Assembly (NCBI RefSeq): GCF_000814845.2
Contig: NZ_CP010431.2
Span: 1,860,001 to 1,924,000, forward strand
Direction of reading: 5' to 3'
DNA: 64,000 bases
Source of the DNA: Pandoraea sputorum
Lineage (GTDB): Bacteria > Pseudomonadota > Gammaproteobacteria > Burkholderiales > Burkholderiaceae
The position numbers and the translations under genes were made by a program. The notes under the pieces are model-generated. The model worked only from the letters and a program-made list of their open reading frames with translations, was not told the DNA's origin and ran no database searches. Of the stretch, positions 26,712 to 34,900 are shown piece by piece (position 1 is the stretch's first letter; every line of letters begins with the position of its first letter).

Positions 26712-27928
26712 GAGAGGTCTCCCGCCAGATCGAAGATCGGCATGTACAGCAAAATCACGATGGCTCCGACGACAAGGCCGATAGCGGCCATGAGCACAGG
26801 CTCGAACGAACGCGTGAAGCGATCGATCCATCGGTCGATCTCGCCGTCGTAGAACGCCGCCGACTGTGTAAGCATCGGTCCCATTTCACCGGTGCGCTCG
26901 CCGACGCGCAGCATGCGCAGGGAGATCGGCGTGGTGAGACCTGCGGCTTCGAATGCGCTCGACAACGGCGCGCCCGCGTCGACACTCGCCGACGCCGCAC
27001 CGAGGGCCGCACGCAGATTCACGGAGACCATCGGCTGCACGGTCGCGAGCGCCCGCAGGATCGTGATGCCCCCTTCGAGCAGCATGCCCAGCGTCAGATA
27101 GACGCGAGCCAGTTCGTAGATGCGAACACGTTCGCGCAGCACCGGAATGCGTGAGAGCAGCAGCACGACACCGCCCCGGCGTTGCAAGCGTCGCCACAGC
27201 GTGACGAGGGCGAACGCGAACGCGCACTGCGCTGCAAGAAAGAGCGTCGTGTGGGCACTGACGAGTTGTCCGAAGTCGAGCATCAGTTGCGACGCGAAGG
27301 GCAGTTGGCGTCCCGCGCCCTGATACACCTCGGCAAAGCGCGGCACCACGTACATCATCAGGAAGAAACTCACTGCCCCGCCGACCGACATGAGGATGCA
27401 CGGATAAATGGCCGCGCTCACAACCTTGTTGCGCACGCTGTCCACGCGCTGTTGATAGTCGACATAGCGTGCGAGCGAACGCGGCAGATCGCTTGTGCCT
27501 TCGGCCGCTTGCACGATGCCGACGTATAGCGGCGGGAAGAGGCGCGGCTGTTCGGCGAGTGCGGCGGAGAAGCGCTTGCCCGATGAGAGGCTTTCCAGAA
27601 GACGGTGCAGGCATTCGCGAATGCCCGGGTTGCTCTCCTTCTCGTGGAGCGCCTGCAACGACTCGACGACACCCAGTCCGGCGTTAATGAGCGCGAGCAA
27701 TTCCTGACTGAAGAGCACCAGTGAAAGCTTCTTCGCGCCACCGAGGGGTTTGCCGCCGCCGAGGCCGAGGCGTTGTGGCAACACAGACGCCGTGCGCACA
27801 ATGCGCACTTCGCTCACGAAGCGGCCGTCGTGCTGGGCACGGCGACGTGCGTCCTCGAGGCTGTCAGCCTCGATGCGGAGTGTTTCAATCGTGCCCTTTG
27901 GCCCGATCGTGCGAACGTCGAAATGCAT
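26708..27928 (-). CDS. gspF: type II secretion inner-membrane platform protein
   Basis: The 406-residue protein has an N-terminal soluble domain (MHFDVRTIGPKGTIETLRIE) and two repeated GspF domains, the first with LSLVLFSQELLALINAGLGV and ESLSSGKRFSAALAEQPRLF. Membrane helices lie around residues 165-195, 210-235 and near the C-terminus (VLMAAIGLVVGAIVILLYMP). It is the central platform on which the ATPase acts. ATG 27928 has no strong ribosome site; it lies 26 bases after the gspG stop. Confidence 0.9.
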   Translation of the reverse strand: MHFDVRTIGPKGTIETLRIEADSLEDARRRAQHDGRFVSEVRIVRTASVLPQRLGLGGGKPLGGAKKLSLVLFSQELLALINAGLGVVESLQALHEKESNPGIRECLHRLLESLSSGKRFSAALAEQPRLFPPLYVGIVQAAEGTSDLPRSLARYVDYQQRVDSVRNKVVSAAIYPCILMSVGGAVSFFLMMYVVPRFAEVYQGAGRQLPFASQLMLDFGQLVSAHTTLFLAAQCAFAFALVTLWRRLQRRGGVVLLLSRIPVLRERVRIYELARVYLTLGMLLEGGITILRALATVQPMVSVNLRAALGAASASVDAGAPLSSAFEAAGLTTPISLRMLRVGERTGEMGPMLTQSAAFYDGEIDRWIDRFTRSFEPVLMAAIGLVVGAIVILLYMPIFDLAGDLS

Positions 27929-27954
27929 GCGTCGGTCGGCGTTGCGACGTCGGC

Positions 27955-28413
27955 TTATTGCGACGCGATATCGGCGTCGTCGCCCGAGCCGCCGGGCTGT
28001 CCGTCGCGGCCATAAGAGATCACTTCGTATTCGCCCTTCGCGCCGGGCGAGTGGTATTGGTACGCGTGCCCCCAAGGGTCGAGCGGAATGGCCTTTTGGA
28101 GATACGGGCCGTTCCACGCCTGTCCCGCGGAAGTCGGCGCAACCATCAGCGCATTGAGGCCTTCGGCGGTGGTGGGGTAGCGACCGACGTCAAGGCGATA
28201 CGCGTCGAGCGACTTGGTGAACGCGTCGATCTGCGCCTTTGCCACCGTGACTTCGGACTTGCGCAACTGCGCGAAGTACTTCGGCCCGACGTATGCCGCG
28301 AGCAGGCCAATGATCACCACGACCACGAGCAGTTCGAGCAGCGTGAAGCCCCGCTGTGCGCGACGAAAGCAGGCGGGGGAGGAGCGGCGACGGGCGGGCA
28401 GACGAAGTTTCAT
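27955..28413 (-). CDS. gspG: type II secretion major pseudopilin
   Basis: The 152-residue protein has the prepilin site RG|FTLLELLVVVVIIGLLAA with Glu5. The full GspG C-terminal domain has YPTTAEGLNALMVAP, GPYLQKAIPLDPWGHAYQY and the calcium-loop-like end SYGRDGQPGGSGDDADI. This domain defines true GspG and separates the machine from plain type IV pili. It is the first gene of a 12-gene operon and is divergent from the giant exported glycosidase gene across about 550 bases. Confidence 0.92.
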   Translation of the reverse strand: MKLRLPARRRSSPACFRRAQRGFTLLELLVVVVIIGLLAAYVGPKYFAQLRKSEVTVAKAQIDAFTKSLDAYRLDVGRYPTTAEGLNALMVAPTSAGQAWNGPYLQKAIPLDPWGHAYQYHSPGAKGEYEVISYGRDGQPGGSGDDADIASQ

Positions 28414-28967
28414 GACGCGTTGGCTCGTAGTGAATGAGTCATCGAACCGTAAGCCGACGCGCTTCCAGGGAAGACGACGGGCGTGCAAGTCCGAGCCGCA
28501 AAGCCTGCGGCCGCACGCATCATCGACGAATTGCAAAGGGGCGGGAAGATGTGAATCGCTCAGCAGTGAATTGCAAAAAATTCAGTGCCGACGTGCGCGA
28601 ACAAGACAGGAATCCGAATGTCTGTGCGCATTTACCAGCGCGCGGGTGGTTTGTCCTACAGCGGGAATTTGAGGATTGTCGTGCCGCACTCGAACGCGCC
28701 TTGTCAGCGCTGCGGCCGCCGGAATTTCCCGGTTCTGGTGCATGGCGTCTGCGCGTTACACGAGGTCGTTCAAATGAAAATGACTAAAGACGCTCGTGAA
28801 AATTACGCGGAACAAAGCCAACTTAGTATTTCGCCCGAAGTGGGTCAGACCACGGAAACTCGTTCGGAGTTCAATCTAACCGTCGGCATTTCGCAAAGTC
28901 ATCCCGGAGTCCTTCCGGACGCGCGGCGCGAATGTTGCACAGGTTCAATCGGAACCACAATGACGAA
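28414..28967. promoter_or_regulatory. divergent intergenic region between gspG and the giant exported protein gene
   Basis: These 554 bases separate the secretion operon from its presumed substrate gene and should hold both promoters. The right part (about 28780-28960) is richer in A and T than the surroundings. I could not pick out a convincing sigma-70 promoter or operator. A short open frame (28618-28971) covers most of it and is listed separately. Confidence 0.4.
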
Positions 28968-28971
28968 ATGA
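28618..28971 (+). CDS. possible small zinc-ribbon-like protein, doubtful
   Basis: A 117-codon open frame has an ATG preceded by AGGA 6 bases upstream, and its TGA overlaps the ATG of the giant gene (ATGA). The product has a cysteine/histidine cluster (CQRCGRRNFPVLVHGVCALH) that looks like a small metal-binding knuckle and no other recognisable domain. Third codon positions are much less GC-rich than in neighbouring genes, so it may be a chance frame in the leader. If real, it would be translationally coupled to the giant gene. Confidence 0.3.
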   Translation: MSVRIYQRAGGLSYSGNLRIVVPHSNAPCQRCGRRNFPVLVHGVCALHEVVQMKMTKDARENYAEQSQLSISPEVGQTTETRSEFNLTVGISQSHPGVLPDARRECCTGSIGTTMTK

Positions 28972-31900
28972 GAAAACGACACTCATTAGCGTGGACATGC
29001 ACGGGGCTATTGCTCGCGTGGATGTTCCTGATGGCGGGCACAGCCACGCCTCAGACGAACGCGGGAGCGACGCCGTTACCCATCCCGGCGTCGGGACGCG
29101 TAAAGATCAACCTCGGGGCCACGCCCTGGAAATTCCTGGGCGACACAGAACCGGACGGCGTCTCGCAAGCCGGTTTCGACGACTCCGGTTGGAAGAACGT
29201 CGGCATTCCGCACTCGATGAACGAGGACAACATGTTCTCGAACACGCAGAGCGGGGGCGACGTGCCGCACGGTCGCGGCTGGTATCGCAAGCACTTCAAG
29301 CTCGATAAGTCCTACGCCGGTCGCAAGATCGTCGTGGAATTCGAAGGCGCGCACATGGGCGCGCAGGTCTACGTGAACGGCACGCTGGTCAAGGGCAGCA
29401 GCGTGCGCAGCCCGAACGCCACGCACGTGGTCGGCTTCCTGCCATTCGCCATCGATATCACCAACATGGTGAAGGCAGACGGCGTGACGGATAACGTGAT
29501 TGCCGTGCGCGTTGCCGCCAACGGCGACTGGTTCGAAGATCCGGACTTCTCGGGCGCGTTCCGCTTCGGTCAGGGCGACACGGGCATTTTCCGTCCCGTG
29601 TATCTGTACATTACCGATCCGGTTCACATTCCGCTGAACGACTATCCCGTCATGCAGACGTGGGGGACGCACGTCTCCACCGTGAGCATTGACAGTCCGG
29701 CCGTCGACGGTTCGGGTACGGCTGCCTCGGCCAACATCCAGATCGAGACAAACGTGCTCAACGAGTCGGGCACGGCACAGACTGCGCAGGTCACCACGCA
29801 GATCGTCGACGCGACGGGGCAGATCGTGCAGCAGGCGAAGGACGACGTGGTCCTGCCGCCGAATGCCGGTCCGGGCTACCACCCGACGCTCGTGCGCCAG
29901 AACCTGACGGTCGATCATCCGACGCTCTGGTACCCGAACAACGTGCCGCGCGGCCGCCCTTACATGTACCGTGTGTTCCATTTGGTCAGCGTGGGTGGTG
30001 TGGTGGTCGATGCGACGGAAAGCCCGTTGGGTATCCGCACGATCACCTGGGACGCCAACTTCCCGAGCATCAACGGCTACGCGACGCACCTCTGGGGCGC
30101 TTCGGGCCGCTATGACTATCCGGGCCTCGGCACGGCCGTGCCGGAAGAGCAGCAATGGCGCGATCTGCGCCTGCTCGCCGATGCGGGCGGTAATCTCTAT
30201 CGCCCGGGGCACTCGTCGTCGAGCACGGAATTCCTCAACGCAGCCGACGCACTGGGGATTTTCGTTGTCCAGCCGAGTGGCGACGGGGAGAACGGCTTCA
30301 ACGATTGCTATCAACTCTCCGCACCGACAACCGACTGTCCGCAAAACAAGATCGACAAGTACGCGTTGAAGCTTGAGCTGCATCGCGACATGATCGTGCG
30401 CGACCGCAACAACCCGTCCGTGCTGGCGTGGGAGGCGAACAACGGCATCATGAACACGGCATTCGCGCCGCTGCTCGCCGCTATTGGCCGCCAGTGGGAC
30501 CCGGTCAATACGCGCGCACAGGCCGACCGTACGCCGAAGGACGTCAACGGCGACATCCTGAGCTGCTCGCGTCAGGGTTGCGAAGTGGGCGTGAAGAACC
30601 AGTTCCCGAACAAGCCTGCATGGTCGGCCGAGTATTGGGGCCGTGGCGAGTTCCGTGCGAATTACGCATACGAGATGGATCAGGTCGCGTCGTTCATGAA
30701 TGACTGGCGCAATGGCGTGCTGGCGAACACGTTCGGCATCGCGCATTGGTATCTGGCCGATACGCCGGGCGAAGACAGCTTCTACTGGAGCGGCACCACT
30801 TACGACCCGAAGCTCAACCCGAACGGTCCGTATGTTCGTTCGCTGGGTGACTCGATGGCCGACGGCAATCGCTTCCCGCGTCTGCTTTACTACGCGTATC
30901 AGTCCGCGTGGACGCCGTTCGCGATCAAGCCGGTGGTCCATCTCGCGAACACCTGGAACCGCAAGGGGCCGGTGCGCGTGAACGTGTTCAGCAACTGCCC
31001 GGCCGTGCGTCTCGTCGTCAACGACGTGGTGCAGGGCGGTGACGTGAAGCCAAACACGCTCTCGACCTCGACCGACAACTCGCTCGGCACGACCACGGGT
31101 CTCGTCGGGCAGGCGCACTGGGACGACGTGCAAGCCAACGGCGGCCACATCCAGGCGCTGTGCGTGGACGGTTTCGGCGCGCAAGTCATGGCAAACGGCA
31201 AGCCGGTGATCGACGAGCAGGTGACGGCCGGGACCCCCGACCACATCGTGCTGTCGGTGGTGCCGGAAGTCATTCGTCCGAGCGGTCAGTCGTTCCAGGT
31301 CACGGCCAACGGTTCCGACGCCGTGTTCGTGACGGCGCAGGTCGTCGATGCCAAGGGCGTCGTCGTGCCGGATGCCACGAACCTCATCACGTTCTCGGTC
31401 GACAACCCGGCCGTGGCCAACTATCGCGGCGGCTGGAATCACATCGTCACGATGGACAAGCCGCAGGGTTATCACTCGCCGGGCGATCATGAACTCGCCG
31501 CCGAAGGCGGTCTGACCCGTATCGCGATTCGCAGTACCTTCCAGACGGGCCACGTGACGGTCAGCGCAACGTCGCCGGGTCTGGGCAGCGGTTCGACGTC
31601 ATACGACGTGCAGCCCGCTATCGTCGTGCCGGTACAGGCCGCCACCTCTGCGCCGCAAATCGTGGTGCAGCCCGCCAGCCAGCAGGTCAGCGTGGGCCAG
31701 CCCGCTCACTTCGACGTGACGGTCTCGGGCGCGTCGCCGATGCAGTTCCAATGGCAACGCGATCACCAGGACATCCCCGGTGCGACGGGCAGCAGCCTCG
31801 ATACGGCGGCGGCCACGGGCGACGACAACGGTCATGTCTTCGGCGTGCGGGTTCGCAACGGCGTGGGCACGATCACGTCGAACGACGCCGTGCTGTCGGT

Positions 31901-34900
31901 GATCCCGGCACTCGCCGTAAGCATCGATACGCCGCCGGCCGCGCAAACCGTGTTCGTCGGTCAGACGGCTACGTTCAGCGTGGCGGTCAAGGGCTCGCCG
32001 GTGATCGAGTATCAGTGGTTCCGTAACGACGTCGCCATCGATGGCGCGAAGTCGGCGACCTACACCACGCCGGTGGTGACGGCCGACGACGACGGCGCGC
32101 TGTTCAAGGTGAGCGTCAAGAATCCGCTCGCACAGGTCACGTCGACGCCGGTGGCCCTCAAGGTCAACGCTGCGACGGTGCCGACCATCACCACGCCGCC
32201 AGCCAACACGGTGGCGATGTTGAATGAGAGCGCCACCTTCACGGTGGTCGCTGACGGCTCAAAGCCGCTGCACTACCAGTGGAACGGCCCGTCGGGCACG
32301 GTGGGCAGCGACGCACCGGCTTTCACGATCAACGCCGTCACGCCTAAGGATCTGGGCAAGTACACGGTGACGGTCTCGAACGCCTCCGGCAAGTCGGTGA
32401 CGAGCGATCCGGCCACGCTAAGTCAGGCGGCGCCGGGTGTGAACCTCGCACAGGGCAAGTACGCATTCGCCAGCAGCTATCAGGACCCGCAGGGCATGCC
32501 CGCTGGCAACGTGACCGACGGCAACGTCAGCACGCGCTGGAGTTCGGATCAGAAGGACGGCAACAACGCGTCGATCACGGTGGACCTCGGTGCGCCGATG
32601 CCGGTCAACCGCATGATTCTGCGTTGGGAGAACGCTTACGCCAGCTCGTATCGCATCGAAGTGTCGAACGACAACGTTCAATACACGAAGGCTTACGAGT
32701 CGCCCGCCGGTTTCGCCGGTGGCGTGGACGACTTCACGTTCCCGACGGTCACCGCGCGCTATGTCCGCATGGTCGGCCAGACGCGTGCGACCGAGTACGG
32801 TTACTCGCTGTACGAAATCGAGGTCTACAACGTCCCCAACTGTAACGATGGCGTGCTCTTCACGAACGAGCGTTACACGGTGCTGAACCCGGGCGAAGCG
32901 CAGGACAAGTCCAGCACGCTGGTCTGGAACCGCAAGCAGTACGCGACGACGGACCCGAACCACCAGTTCACCCAACTGGCGGCGGCCGACTACTGCGCAG
33001 CACAGGGTAAGCGCCTGCCGACGCGCGAAGAAGCACTCTCCATTGCAGCCAACAACAGCGCAGCGTGCGCATTCCCGGAGAAGTGGACGACGTGGACGTC
33101 GACGCTGCTCGCGACCGACCCGCGTCAGGCCTACCTGATCACGTCGGCGGGCGAAGATCGCCAGGGCCTTGTCGATAACGCGCCGGGCTGGGTGCTGTGC
33201 GTGTCCGGAACGGCGCAAGTCACGCCGCCTACGGTGACGGTGCAGCCGGGTGACGTGAGCGTCACGCAGGGCAAGTCGGCGCACTTCAGCCTCGGCATCA
33301 ACGGCTCGGCCCCGCTCACGTTCAAGTGGTATCGCGTGGCAAAGGCCGGTGAGACGTCAGACACGCTGCTCTATACGTCGTCGACCCCGGTCTACGACAC
33401 CCCGGCCGTCAAGCTGGAAGACAACGGCACGCAGTATTACGTGGTGGTCAGCAACGCCGCGAACAGCGTCACAAGCCAGAAGTTCACGCTTACGGTGACG
33501 CCGCCCCAGCAGGATCCGGGCAACGGTAACAACCCGCAGGTTCCGCCGCCGGTGATCGTCACGCCGCCGGTGAGCCAGTCGGCCGCCATCGGCAAGACGG
33601 CCACGTTTACGGTCAGCGCGACCGGCAACGGCACGCTGTCGTACCAGTGGTATCGCGACGGTGCGCAGATCGCAGGCGCAGTGGCCGCGAGCTACACCAC
33701 GCCCGCAGTCAAGCTCGAAGACAACGGCGCGCAGTTCACCGTGCTCGTGAGCGCAGGCGGGGCAAGCAAGCTGAGCGACGGTGCAACGCTCAATGTCGTG
33801 GATGGCGTGCCGTCCAACGACACGAACCTCGCACTGGGCAAGACGGTGACGTCCACGCCGGTGGAAAACCCGGGCTTCGGCGCGGCAGCCAACGTGAACG
33901 ATGGCGACATCACCACGCGCTGGTCGTCGCTGTTCGTCGACAACCCGGATGCCGACAAGGCGAGCATCACCATCGACCTGGGCAAGTCGCAGGCCGTCAA
34001 TCTGGTGCGCCTGAAGTGGGAAGCCGCCTACGGTAAGCAGTACCTGATTCAGGTCTCGGATACCGGTAACGATGGTGATTGGAAGACCGTCTACACCCAG
34101 AACACGGGCCGTGGCGGTACGGAAAACCTGTCGTTCCAGACGGTCGCCGCACGCTACGTTCGCATGCAGGGCGTGAAGCGTCAGACGCAGTACGGCTTCT
34201 CGCTGTTCGAGTTCGAAGTCTATGGTCCGAAGCTGAGTTTCGATCAGCAACCGCAGCCGCAATCCGTGCAGGTGGGCCAGTCGGCGCACTTCACGGTGTC
34301 GGTGATCGGCGCGTCGAACCTGTCGTACACGTGGTTCCGTAACGGCCAGCAGGTGGCGGTGACGACCAGCCCGTCGTACGACACGCCAGCTACGACGATG
34401 GACGACAACGGCGCGCAGTACGGCGTGGTCGCCGATGACGGCAACTCGAACATCACCAGCACGCCTGCCTTGCTCACGGTGACCCCGGCCCCGACCGGCG
34501 GCAACAACGGTAACGGCAACACGGGCAACCCGCCGCAAGGCGGGAACGGTGAGAACGGCACCGGTGGTAATGGTGGTAATGGTGGTAATGGCAACAACGG
34601 CGCCACGCCGGTGAACCTCGCCCTTGGCAAGCTTGCGCTGGCCAGCGGCGTGGAGAATCCGCAGGGCACGCCGGCGTCCAACGCACTTGATGGCAACGTC
34701 GATTCGCGCTGGTCGTCGGACTTCAACGACAACGCGTGGTTTGCCGTCGATCTGGGTGCCCCCACCCAGATTTCGGAAGTGCAGTTGCGTTGGGAACGTG
34801 CTTACGGCGCGGCGTACGAGATTCAGATCTCGGACGACGGCAACACGTGGCGCAAGGTCGGCGGCCAGTCTGCCGGCCAGGGTGGCACGGAGCAGGTTTC

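Noticed and set aside
29076..31553. 825-codon open frame antisense to the GH2 part of the giant gene
   Set aside because: Low-complexity composition, no domain and no ribosome site; a codon-bias shadow.
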